Shown here piece after piece: positions 17,823 to 26,081 of a stretch of 41,823 nt of DNA. Source of the stretch: Deltaproteobacteria bacterium (GTDB taxonomy: Bacteria > Desulfobacterota > Desulfobacteria > Desulfobacterales > Desulfosarcinaceae); contig JAKALP010000042.1 in NCBI GenBank assembly GCA_021824175.1, positions 1 to 41,823 of the forward strand. The letters run 5' to 3'. Each line of letters opens with the position of its first letter. Within the stretch, counting starts at the first letter, position 1. The translations under genes and the position numbers were made by a program. Below the pieces are notes generated by a model, which did no database searches, was not told the DNA's origin, and saw only the letters and a list, made by a program, of their open reading frames with translations.

Positions 17823-17950
17823 TCGTTGATTCGTTGATTGGTTGATTCGTTGATTCGTGGATTGAATTATATTTATTGATATTAGGTAGAAATTCCAAAG
17901 AGTAAAATTTTACACTCTAATAAACCAATCAACCAATCAACGAATCAACG
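17823..17950. repeat. Inverted AATCAACG word arrays between nifA and nifH
   Basis: The plus-strand word GATTCGTT/GATTGGTT is repeated at 17823-17863 and its reverse complement at 17921-17950; the arms can pair over nearly 30 bases. The loop contains a further dyad, AGAGTAAAATTTTACACTCT (17900-17919). It sits between the nifA stop and the nifH regulatory region, where it could separate the two transcription units. Confidence 0.88.
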
Positions 17951-17972
17951 TCCCCCAGCGGAGTCCACACTT

Positions 17973-17988
17973 TTGTAGACTTCTACAA
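17973..17988. promoter_or_regulatory. Candidate upstream activator site of nifH
   Basis: TTGTAGA-CT-TCTACAA is a 7-bp-arm dyad about 118 bases upstream of the nifH -24 element, where NifA sites usually lie. It resembles but does not match the classical NifA site TGT-N10-ACA (here the gap between TGT and ACA is 8). Binding is inferred from position and symmetry. Confidence 0.5.
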
Positions 17989-18104
17989 TAGTGAAGACAC
18001 AAAAGGCCAAATGAGTCAAACCGGCCCATTACAATTTCAATTTTACTTCTCGATTTCTCCATTAATCACGGGCATTTCAAAAATTATTGGCCGATTCCTC
18101 GAAT

Positions 18105-18121
18105 CTGGCACGATCCTTGGT
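18105..18121 (+). promoter_or_regulatory. Sigma54 -24/-12 promoter of the nif operon
   Basis: CTGGCACGATCCTTGGT fits the sigma54 consensus YTGGCACGNNNNTTGCW at all positions except that the -12 C is G. GG to GG spacing is 12 bases. Predicted transcript start about 18131-18133, giving a leader of about 70 bases before nifH. Confidence 0.8.
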
Positions 18122-18124
18122 TTA

Positions 18125-18141
18125 CTGTTGGTCAACAACAG
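18125..18141. promoter_or_regulatory. Dyad at the nifH transcription start
   Basis: CTGTTG-GTCAA-CAACAG is a perfect 6-bp-arm inverted repeat centred on the predicted +1 of the sigma54 promoter. A protein bound here would block initiation, so it is a candidate repressor operator; it could also be a 5' RNA hairpin. No regulator is known from the sequence. Confidence 0.45.
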
Positions 18142-18185
18142 ACATCGCGGGGACCAGGAGAATTGCATTTGAACCCGCGTATTAA

Positions 18186-19025
<840 letters not shown>

Positions 19026-19070
19026 AAGAAAGTAAAAAACGATTTTCATAAATGAATAGGAGAAGATGTC

Positions 19071-19427
19071 ATGATAATGATTCGTTCGATCGTCCGGCCG
19101 GAGAAAGTCGATGATGTGCTGGCGGCCTTGATGGAAGCCGGGTTTCCCGGAGTGACCAAAATGTCGGTGGTGGGCCGCGGCAAGCAACGGGGCATTAAAA
19201 TCGGCGAGATCACTTACGATGAGATCCCCAAGGAAATGCTGCTGACGGTAGTCAAGGAGAGCGACAAGGATTTCGTCATCCGCACCATCATGAAAGCGGC
19301 CCGCACCGGTGAAAAGGGCGCTTTCGGCGACGGCAAGATCTTCATCGTGCCCGTACTTGAAACGTACACGATCAGCTCCGGCGTCAAGCAAAAAGCCGAC
19401 GGCAGCATCGAAGAGGTGAAACCATGA
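19071..19427 (+). CDS. nifI1: PII-like nitrogenase regulator NifI1
   Basis: Small PII-family protein (118 residues; GlnB-like ferredoxin fold) located between nifH and nifD. In methanogens, NifI1 and NifI2 form a complex that shuts down nitrogenase in response to ammonium, relieved by 2-oxoglutarate and ATP; the same role is inferred here. PII-like features include VVGRGKQRGI in the T-loop region, the KIFIVPV strand and an ending without the usual uridylylated Tyr loop of GlnB. Its stop overlaps the next start as ATGA, so the two subunits are translationally coupled. Confidence 0.92.
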   Translation: MIMIRSIVRPEKVDDVLAALMEAGFPGVTKMSVVGRGKQRGIKIGEITYDEIPKEMLLTVVKESDKDFVIRTIMKAARTGEKGAFGDGKIFIVPVLETYTISSGVKQKADGSIEEVKP

Positions 19428-19804
19428 AAGAGATTATCGCCATCGTGCGGCTCAATCGCATGAACCAGACCAAGAGAGCTTTGGCCGAAGTGGGGCTGCC
19501 CTCGATCACGGCTCGCGACTGTCTGGGCCGCGGCAAGGGCCTGGTGGACCTGCAACTGCTCAAAGGCGCCGAGCGGGGCTATGAAGAAGCCATCTCCCAA
19601 CTGGGACAGAGCCAGCGCCTGATTCCCAAACGGTTCCTGGTCATGGTGGTGCAGGATGATCTGGTGGAAAAAGCCGTCCAAACCATGATCAGGGTCAATC
19701 AGACCGGTAAGCCCGGCGACGGCATGATCTTCGTGATGCCTTGTGTGGAGGCTTACAGGGTGCGCACCGGCGAGCATGGAGACGCGGTGTTGGACGAGGG
19801 GTAA
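19424..19804 (+). CDS. nifI2: PII-like nitrogenase regulator NifI2
   Basis: Second PII-like protein, 126 residues, partner of NifI1. It begins MKEIIAIVRLNRMNQTKRAL and has the family's longer T-loop region (around GRGKGLVDLQLLKGAERGYEE) and a GDGMIFVMPCVEAYRVRTGE C-terminal strand. The overlap with nifI1 (ATGA) supports equal production. Having both genes between nifH and nifD is characteristic of anaerobic bacterial and archaeal nif operons and replaces the need for DraT/DraG-type control (none seen here). Confidence 0.92.
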   Translation: MKEIIAIVRLNRMNQTKRALAEVGLPSITARDCLGRGKGLVDLQLLKGAERGYEEAISQLGQSQRLIPKRFLVMVVQDDLVEKAVQTMIRVNQTGKPGDGMIFVMPCVEAYRVRTGEHGDAVLDEG

Positions 19805-19812
19805 AGTAGTTT

Positions 19813-19863
19813 TAAGTGTAAAGTTTAAAGTCTTAAGCAAAGGTATTCTACCGATTTCAAATA
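19813..19863. repeat. AAGTTTA word array between nifI2 and nifD (one arm)
   Basis: A 7-bp word (AAGTGTA, AAGTTTA, AAGTCTT) repeated in tandem, followed by GCAAAGG and ATTCTACCGATT. About 43 of 51 positions match the segment at 23040-23090 between nifK and nifE, so the same element was copied into two gaps of one operon. Here no opposite arm is present. It ends at the AAGGAG ribosome-binding site of nifD. Confidence 0.82.
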
Positions 19864-19875
19864 AGGAGAATTTGT

Positions 19876-21537
19876 ATGGCGATGCCTGCTGATATGAAAG
19901 AAGAGAGCCTGACATTGGATGGCAAGGAGCTGACGCGGGTGCGCAAGCAACTGCTGGCCAAGTATCCGTCCAAGGTAGCCCGCAAGCGGGATAAGCAGAT
20001 CGTGGTCAATCGCGTAACGCCAGATGGCAAGGTCCCCGAGATCCAATCCAACGTGCGTACGGTTCCAGGTCTCATCAGCCAGCGCGGTTGCTGCTACGCG
20101 GGGTGCAAGGGCGTGGTGCTGGGTCCCACCCGGGACATCATCAATATTACCCACGGCCCGGTGGGCTGCGGTTTCTACAGTTGGCTCACCCGTCGCAACC
20201 AGACTGATCCGGACAGCACGCCCGACGGCCATAACTTCATGACCTACTGCTTCACCACCGACATGCAGGATGAGCAGATCATCTTCGGCGGCGAAAAGAA
20301 GCTCAGACAAGCCATTCAGGAGGCCTACGATATCTTCAAACCCAAGGCCATTGCGGTCTTCTCCACTTGCCCGGTGGGGCTCATCGGCGATGATGTGCAT
20401 TCGGTCTGTCGGGAGATGAAAGAAAAGCTGGGCATCAATGTCTTTGGCTTCTCTTGCGAGGGGTACAAAGGGGTCAGTCAGTCGGCCGGCCACCACATCG
20501 CCAACAACGGCATCTTCACTCATGTGGTGGGCACCGATAACACGGTCCAACCCGGAGCTTTCAAGATCAATATGCTGGGGGAGTATAACATCGGCGGTGA
20601 TGCCTTCGAGATCGAGCGTCTTTTCGAAGCTTGCGGCTTAACGCTGATCTCCACCTTCAGCGGCAACTCCAGCATCGACAAATTCGCCAACTCGCACACA
20701 GCGGATCTGAACCTGATCATGTGCCATCGCTCGATCAACTATGTTGCCGAGATGATGGAGAAGAAGTTCGGCCTGCCCTGGATCAAGGTCAATTTCATCG
20801 GCGCCCAGGCCACGGCCAAATCGCTGCGCAAGATCGCCCAATACTTCGGCGACGAGAAGTTGATCGCCCGCACTGAAGCGGTCATCGCCGCTGAGCTGCC
20901 CGAGGTGGAGAAGGCGGCCGCCGAGATTCGGCCGCGCACCGAGGGCAAGCGTGCCATGCTCTTCGTGGGCGGTTCCCGGGCCCATCATTATCAAGAGCTT
21001 TTCAACGAACTGGGCATGGTGACATTGTCGGCCGGCTATGAGTTCGCCCATCGCGACGACTACGAAGGCCGCCGGGTGCTGCCCAGCATCAAGGTCGATG
21101 CCGACAGCCGCAACATCGAGGAGCTGGAAGTACATCCGGACGAAACCCGCTACCAGCCGCGCATTCCCAAGGAGCGCGCCGCCGAGCTGAAATCCCAGGG
21201 CCTGCAATTCGCCGACTATGAAGGCATGATGCCTGAAATGGCCCAGGGCTCCCTGATCATCGACGATATCAGCCAACACGAAACTGAAAAGATGATCGCC
21301 ATGTTCAAGCCCGATATCTTCTGCGCGGGCATCAAGGAAAAGTATGTGATCCAGAAGCACGGCATCCCCATGAAGCAATTGCACAGCTACGATTACGGCG
21401 GGCCATACGCAGGGTTCAAAGGGGCCATCAACTTCTACCAGGAGATTGATCGCATGGTGGGCAGCCGCGTGTGGAGCTACCTGAAAGCCCCCTGGCAGAA
21501 GAATCCGGAGCTGGCGGCGAAGTATGCGTGTGACTAG
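19876..21537 (+). CDS. nifD: Nitrogenase molybdenum-iron protein alpha chain NifD
   Basis: Alpha subunit holding FeMo-co. Cofactor and P-cluster ligands are recognisable: P-cluster cysteines in RGCCYAGCKG (about residue 72), GPVGCGFYS (about 98) and FSTCPVG (about 165); FeMo-co cysteine in LIMCHRSIN (about 282); and the FeMo-co histidine in QLHSYDYGGPYAGF (about 503). At 553 residues it is longer than the group I proteins, with an insertion in the second half, as in group III. AAGGAG precedes the ATG. A VnfD/AnfD assignment is unlikely because no vnfG/anfG gene follows and nifK, nifE and nifN are adjacent. Confidence 0.96.
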   Translation: MAMPADMKEESLTLDGKELTRVRKQLLAKYPSKVARKRDKQIVVNRVTPDGKVPEIQSNVRTVPGLISQRGCCYAGCKGVVLGPTRDIINITHGPVGCGFYSWLTRRNQTDPDSTPDGHNFMTYCFTTDMQDEQIIFGGEKKLRQAIQEAYDIFKPKAIAVFSTCPVGLIGDDVHSVCREMKEKLGINVFGFSCEGYKGVSQSAGHHIANNGIFTHVVGTDNTVQPGAFKINMLGEYNIGGDAFEIERLFEACGLTLISTFSGNSSIDKFANSHTADLNLIMCHRSINYVAEMMEKKFGLPWIKVNFIGAQATAKSLRKIAQYFGDEKLIARTEAVIAAELPEVEKAAAEIRPRTEGKRAMLFVGGSRAHHYQELFNELGMVTLSAGYEFAHRDDYEGRRVLPSIKVDADSRNIEELEVHPDETRYQPRIPKERAAELKSQGLQFADYEGMMPEMAQGSLIIDDISQHETEKMIAMFKPDIFCAGIKEKYVIQKHGIPMKQLHSYDYGGPYAGFKGAINFYQEIDRMVGSRVWSYLKAPWQKNPELAAKYACD

Positions 21538-21580
21538 GCTGCTATTGAGCGCGCACTCGAAGGGCATCTGATTGTATTGT

Positions 21581-21607
21581 TCGAGTACGAGTACGCGTAC
21601 GAGTACG
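21581..21607. repeat. GTACGA array between nifD and nifK
   Basis: TCGAGTACGAGTACGCGTAC and one more copy form a single-orientation array, about 35 bases before the nifK start. The centre TACGCGTA is self-complementary, so a short hairpin or cruciform is possible. Confidence 0.85.
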
Positions 21608-21643
21608 GACACGAAACCCAATAATAGATAGGAGTAAAGCACC

Positions 21644-23023
21644 ATGTTGCTCAGACATACCACATCGGAAATCAAAGATCGGTCGGCCTTGATGGTCAAT
21701 CCGGCCAAGACCTGCCAACCCATTGGCGCCATGTATGCGGCCCTGGGCGTCCACGGCTGCCTGCCGCACAGTCACGGCTCGCAGGGGTGTTATGCCTATC
21801 ACCGCAGCACCTTGACGCGCCACTTCAAAGAACCGGTTATGGCCGCCACCAGCGCGTTTACCGAAGGGGCCTCGGTTTTCGGTGGCCAGGCCAACCTGCT
21901 GCAGGCCATCGACAATATCTTCACTGTTTACGAGCCGGAAGTCATTGCCGTGCACACCACCTGTCTTTCCGAAACCATCGGCGACGACATCCCCCAGATC
22001 GTCAACAAGGCCAAAGCCGAGGGCCGCATTCCCGAAGGCAAGTATGTCTTCCACGCCAATACGCCGAGCTATGTGGGCTCTCACGTCACGGGTTTTTCCA
22101 GTATGACCAAGGCCATGGTGGATTACTTCGCCGAATCGGCCGCGCCCAAGAGCAAGCTGGTCAATCTGATCCCCGGCTTCGTGGAGCCGGCCGACATGAG
22201 CGAAGTACGTCGAATCGCATCGGAATTGGGCATTGCTTCGATCATGTTTCCGGACACGGCCCGGGTGCTGAACGGGCCCATGACCGGAAAGTATAAGATG
22301 TTTCCCGAAGGCGGCGTCACCATCGAACAACTCAAGCAGAGCGGCGGCAGCATGGGCACCATCGCCCTGGGCGCCATTGCCTCGGCGCCGGCCGGCCTGG
22401 CCATGGATGCCAAGTGCAAAGTGCCCTGCCAGGTGCTCAACCTGCCCATCGGTCTGCACGATACCGATCTCTTCGTGGACACCCTGCGCCGCATGGCCGG
22501 CGTCAATGTGCCGGAGAGTATTGACCTGGAACGGGGGCAGCTGGTGGATGCCATCTCCGACTGGCACTCCTATCTCTACGGCAAACGGGTAGGCCTGGTG
22601 GGCGACCCAGATCAATTGCTGGCCCTGGCCCGTTTCCTGACCGCCCTGGACATGAAACCGGTCTATGTGGTCACCGGCTCACCGGCCGGCAAGAAGTACG
22701 AAGAGGCTCTGCGCGAAACCCTTTCCGGCGTGGCCGATGAGATCCATATTGCCGTCCCCGGCGACATGTTTCTCTTCCATCAATGGATCAAGAATCAATC
22801 GGTGGACCTGCTCATGGGTAACACCTATGTGAAGTACATTGCCAGGGACGAAGATATTCCCTATGTGCGATTTGGATTTCCCATCCTGGACCGCATGGGC
22901 CATAGTTACTTCCCATCGGTGGGTTACCGCGGGGCCTTGCGGTTGCTTGAGAAGGTATTGGATGCACTGCTTGATCGCAAAGAGCGCGATAGCACGGATG
23001 TCAATTTTGAGTTGGTGCTTTAA
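21644..23023 (+). CDS. nifK: Nitrogenase molybdenum-iron protein beta chain NifK
   Basis: Beta subunit of the MoFe protein, 459 residues. P-cluster ligands are seen in AKTCQPIGAM, VHGCLPHSHGSQGC and HTTCLSETIGDD. The CLSETIGDD and GSHVTGF signatures are typical of NifK. It is shorter than group I NifK, lacking the N-terminal extension, as usual for group III enzymes. GGAG (in GATAGGAGT) precedes the ATG by about 10 bases. The long hairpin after its stop separates the structural genes from nifEN. Confidence 0.96.
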   Translation: MLLRHTTSEIKDRSALMVNPAKTCQPIGAMYAALGVHGCLPHSHGSQGCYAYHRSTLTRHFKEPVMAATSAFTEGASVFGGQANLLQAIDNIFTVYEPEVIAVHTTCLSETIGDDIPQIVNKAKAEGRIPEGKYVFHANTPSYVGSHVTGFSSMTKAMVDYFAESAAPKSKLVNLIPGFVEPADMSEVRRIASELGIASIMFPDTARVLNGPMTGKYKMFPEGGVTIEQLKQSGGSMGTIALGAIASAPAGLAMDAKCKVPCQVLNLPIGLHDTDLFVDTLRRMAGVNVPESIDLERGQLVDAISDWHSYLYGKRVGLVGDPDQLLALARFLTALDMKPVYVVTGSPAGKKYEEALRETLSGVADEIHIAVPGDMFLFHQWIKNQSVDLLMGNTYVKYIARDEDIPYVRFGFPILDRMGHSYFPSVGYRGALRLLEKVLDALLDRKERDSTDVNFELVL

Positions 23024-23036
23024 AGATAGAAGAAAT

Positions 23037-23161
23037 TTTTAAGTGTAAAGCTTAAAGTGTAAAGCAAAGGAATTCTACCGATTAAGAATAGCACCTTGGT
23101 TATATTGTGGTTAATGATAGAATTCCTTAACTTTAAACTTTCATACTTTAAACTTTAAACG
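23037..23161. repeat. Long AAGTTTA-type inverted repeat between nifK and nifE
   Basis: Left arm 23037-23077 (7-bp words AAGTGTA, AAGCTTA ... then AAAGGAATTCTA) and right arm 23117-23161 (TAGAATTCCTTAAC then CTTTAAACTTT words) are complementary over about 35-40 bases with interruptions. It lies 14 bases after nifK. An RNA hairpin here could protect the nifHDK message or reduce read-through into nifEN, giving the high HDK to EN ratio nitrogen fixers need (inference). Confidence 0.85.
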
Positions 23162-23179
23162 AAACCTATAGGTATCCGT

Positions 23180-24532
23180 ATGTCTTCGATCCCAATCTTA
23201 AAGCAACGCGAAAAGCAGATCCACGAGACCGGCAGCGCGCCCTTTGAAATGACCTGCGACAAGCAGAGCCTGGCCGGTAGCGTCAGCCAGAGGGCCTGCG
23301 TCTTCTGCGGCTCCCGGGTGGTGCTCTACCCCATTGCCGACGCCTTGCACCTGGTGCACGGGCCTATCGGCTGCGCAGCTTACACTTGGGACATCCGCGG
23401 CGCACTCTCTTCGGAAGCCCAACTCCACCGCATGAGCTTCTCCACTGATCTTCAGGAGAAAGAGGTCATCTTCGGCGGTGAAAAGAAACTCTACCGGGCC
23501 TTGGTCGAATTGATCGACGCTTACAACCCCAAGGCGGCCTTTGTTTACAGCACCTGCATTGTGGGCATCATCGGTGACGACGTGGCCGCGGTTTGCCGCC
23601 GGGCCAGCCGCGAGAAGGCAATTCCAGTACTTCCCGTACACTCCGAAGGCTTCAAGGGCACCAAGAAAGACGGCTACAAGGCCGCCTGCGACGCCCTCTT
23701 CCAACTGGTGGGCACGGGCGACACCCGGGATATCGCGCCGGTGAGCATCAACATCCTGGGCGAGTTCAACATCGGCGGCGAAGCCTGGCTGATCCGCGAT
23801 TACTACCAACGCATGGGCGTGCAGGTGGTCTCGGTGCTCACCGGCGACGGCCGGGTGGAAGATATCCGCCGGGCCCATGGGGCCACGCTCAACGTGGTGC
23901 AGTGCTCGGGGGCCATGACCTTTCTGGCTGAAATGATGAAAGAGAAGTACGGCATTCCTTACATCCGGGCCTCGTACTTCGGCATCGAAGACATGGCCAA
24001 GGCGCTTTACGATGTGGCGGCCCATTTCTCCTCGGACCCGTTCATTCAACAGAAAACCGAAAAACTGGTGCGCGAGCAGGTCAATGCCGTGCTGCCCGAA
24101 TTGCGCCGCCTGCGCGCCGACCTGGAAGGCAAGCGCGCCGCCGTCTACGTGGGCGGTGCTTTCAAAGTCTTCTCCCTGATTAAAGCCTTGCGTCAACTGG
24201 GCATGCGCGTGGTAGTGGCCGGCTCCCAGACGGGCAATGCCGATGACTACGCCACCCTGCGCGATCTGTGCGATACGGGCACGGTGATTCTGGACGATGC
24301 CAATCCCCTGGAGCTGTCGCGCTTTGTGATCGAAAAAAAAGCCGATCTCTTCATCGGCGGCGTCAAGGAGCGGCCGATTGCCTACAAGCTGGGGGTCGGG
24401 TTCTGCGACCATAACCACGAGCGTAAGACGCCGCTGGCCGGCTTCGAAGGCATGCTGCACTTTGCCAGAGAAGTCCACACCACCGTGACCAGCCCGGTGT
24501 GGCAGTTCGTGCCGTTTCGGAGCAAGACATAG
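23180..24532 (+). CDS. nifE: FeMo-co assembly scaffold NifE
   Basis: NifD paralogue of 450 residues forming the NifEN scaffold on which the NifB cluster matures to FeMo-co. Cluster-binding cysteines are seen in RACVFCGSR, GPIGCAAYTWD and STCIVGIIGDD, and CSGAMTFLAEMM corresponds to the cofactor-binding region of NifD. Start at 23180, behind only a weak TAGGT. The stop is followed by an 56-base gap with a GTACGA array before nifN. The missing FeMo-co histidine environment and place next to nifN distinguish it from NifD. Confidence 0.94.
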   Translation: MSSIPILKQREKQIHETGSAPFEMTCDKQSLAGSVSQRACVFCGSRVVLYPIADALHLVHGPIGCAAYTWDIRGALSSEAQLHRMSFSTDLQEKEVIFGGEKKLYRALVELIDAYNPKAAFVYSTCIVGIIGDDVAAVCRRASREKAIPVLPVHSEGFKGTKKDGYKAACDALFQLVGTGDTRDIAPVSINILGEFNIGGEAWLIRDYYQRMGVQVVSVLTGDGRVEDIRRAHGATLNVVQCSGAMTFLAEMMKEKYGIPYIRASYFGIEDMAKALYDVAAHFSSDPFIQQKTEKLVREQVNAVLPELRRLRADLEGKRAAVYVGGAFKVFSLIKALRQLGMRVVVAGSQTGNADDYATLRDLCDTGTVILDDANPLELSRFVIEKKADLFIGGVKERPIAYKLGVGFCDHNHERKTPLAGFEGMLHFAREVHTTVTSPVWQFVPFRSKT

Positions 24533-24555
24533 TGAGGAACCATGATGGTGTTGAA

Positions 24556-24570
24556 TCGTACGAGTACGAG
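24556..24570. repeat. Short GTACGA array at the nifE-nifN junction
   Basis: TCGTACGAGTACGAG is followed directly by AAGAAAGGCGG, the ribosome-binding site of nifN. The same arrangement, array then AAAGGCGG then ATG, is found before nifB. Confidence 0.75.
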
Positions 24571-24588
24571 AAGAAAGGCGGACCGAAG

Positions 24589-25995
24589 ATGAATACTTCC
24601 GATAGCGTAAAAGAATATGCCATGGGGAATTTCCCTATCACCCCCACCGCCTCGGCTACCCAGAACGCCTGCAAGCTGTGCGCGCCCCTGGGCGCCTCGC
24701 TGGTGTTCAAAGGCATTCGTGGCGCGGTGCCGCTGCTGCATGGTTCCCAAGGGTGCAGTACTTATATCCGCCGCTACCTGATCAGCCATTACAAGGAGCC
24801 GGTGGATATCGCCTGCTCCAATTTCGGCGAACAGACCGCGGTCTTCGGCGGTGCCGTCAATCTGAAGCTGGCCCTGGAGAATATCTGCCGGCAGTATGAT
24901 CCGGCTCTGATCGGCATTGCCACCACCTGTTTGTCGGAAACCATCGGCGACGACGTGCCCATGTTCATCAAGCAGTATTTGGCGGGTCAGCCCGAGGGCA
25001 CGGTGCCGCCCATCGTTCACGCCAGCACGCCCAGTTACCAGGGCAGCCACATGGAAGGCTTTCACCGCGCCGTACTGGCCACGGTGCGGACCCTGGCTAC
25101 CCAAGCCGGCGGCATTAAGCAGAACCAGGTCAATCTCTTCCCCGGCATGCTGTCACCGGCCGATCTGCGCCATTCAAAAGAGATGGTGGTGGCCTTTGGC
25201 CTTGAGCCCATGGTGCTGCCCGATTACTCCCAGACCCTGGACGGCGGCTTGTGGGAGAGTTACCACCGCATTCCCGACGGTGGCACGCCCGTGGCCACCA
25301 TTGCCCAGGCCGGCACTGCCGCGGCCAGCATCGAGCTGGGCCACACCCTGGCCCTGGCCAATGAAACCGCCGCATTACTGCTGGCCGAGCGCTTTGGCAT
25401 GCGCGCCGCGCGCCTGGGGTTTCCCATGGGCATCCGCCACACCGACGCCCTGCTGCAGACCTTGAGCGAGATCAGCGGCCGGCCCGTGCCCGCTATTTAC
25501 AGGGAGCAGCGCGGCCGCTTGCTGGACACCCTGGTGGATGGCCACAAGCATGTTAACAATATCCGCGCCGCCGTCTACGGCGAAGAAGATCTGGTGGCCG
25601 GCCTGGTGGGCTATCTGAGCGAAATCGGCATCCACCCGGTGGTATGCGGTTCGGGCGGCCAGAGTCACCATCTCGCTGAAGTATTAGAAGCATTAGTGCC
25701 CGAATCCTGGCGCAAAGAACTGACGGTGCTCGACGGCGCGGACTTCGCCGCCATCGAAGCCGCGGTAGAAAAAGCCAAGCCAGATCTAATCATCGGCCAC
25801 AGCAAAGGCTACGCCATGTCCCGGCGCCTTTCGATTCCGCTGGTGCGGGTCGGCTTTCCCATCCATGACCGCATGGGCGGACCGCGCCTGCTGCACATCG
25901 GCTACGAAGGCGCCATGGCCCTCTTCGACCGCATCGCCAATGCCCTGATCGAGCAGCGGCAGGATGGGTCGGAAGTTGGGTATACCTATATGTGA
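24589..25995 (+). CDS. nifN: FeMo-co assembly scaffold NifN
   Basis: NifK paralogue of 468 residues, partner of NifE. Recognisable by NACKLCAPLGASLVFKGI, LLHGSQGCSTYIRRYL and CLSETIGDDVP. The start at 24589 follows AAAGGCGG; an in-frame ATG 90 bases upstream overlaps nifE and would read through the GTACGA array, so it is rejected. C-terminal residues around HIGYEGAMALFDRI are as expected. It is separate from nifB, not fused to it as in some clostridia. Confidence 0.94.
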   Translation: MNTSDSVKEYAMGNFPITPTASATQNACKLCAPLGASLVFKGIRGAVPLLHGSQGCSTYIRRYLISHYKEPVDIACSNFGEQTAVFGGAVNLKLALENICRQYDPALIGIATTCLSETIGDDVPMFIKQYLAGQPEGTVPPIVHASTPSYQGSHMEGFHRAVLATVRTLATQAGGIKQNQVNLFPGMLSPADLRHSKEMVVAFGLEPMVLPDYSQTLDGGLWESYHRIPDGGTPVATIAQAGTAAASIELGHTLALANETAALLLAERFGMRAARLGFPMGIRHTDALLQTLSEISGRPVPAIYREQRGRLLDTLVDGHKHVNNIRAAVYGEEDLVAGLVGYLSEIGIHPVVCGSGGQSHHLAEVLEALVPESWRKELTVLDGADFAAIEAAVEKAKPDLIIGHSKGYAMSRRLSIPLVRVGFPIHDRMGGPRLLHIGYEGAMALFDRIANALIEQRQDGSEVGYTYM

Positions 25996-26005
25996 ACTTT
26001 CACAA

Positions 26006-26062
26006 TCGTACTCGTACGCGTACGCGTACGCGGACACGAAAATTTTCCGAGTACGAGTACGA
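26006..26062. repeat. Inverted GTACGA arrays between nifN and nifB
   Basis: Left arm TCGTACTCGTACGCGTACGC... (26006-26031) and right arm CGAGTACGAGTACGA (26048-26062), separated by CGGACACGAAAATTTTC. The right arm leads straight into AAAGAGAAAGGCGG, the nifB ribosome-binding site. Folding could hide or present that site. Confidence 0.88.
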
Positions 26063-26081
26063 AAAGAGAAAGGCGGTAGCC

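Noticed and set aside
19071-19804. The two small PII genes as glnB/glnK general nitrogen regulators
   Set aside because: No amtB or glnA is adjacent, and the position between nifH and nifD plus sequence style fit NifI1/NifI2.
24499-24588. Upstream start for nifN overlapping nifE
   Set aside because: The extension is translated from nifE's end and the GTACGA array; the ATG at 24589 has AAAGGCGG just upstream and begins a NifN-like N-terminus.
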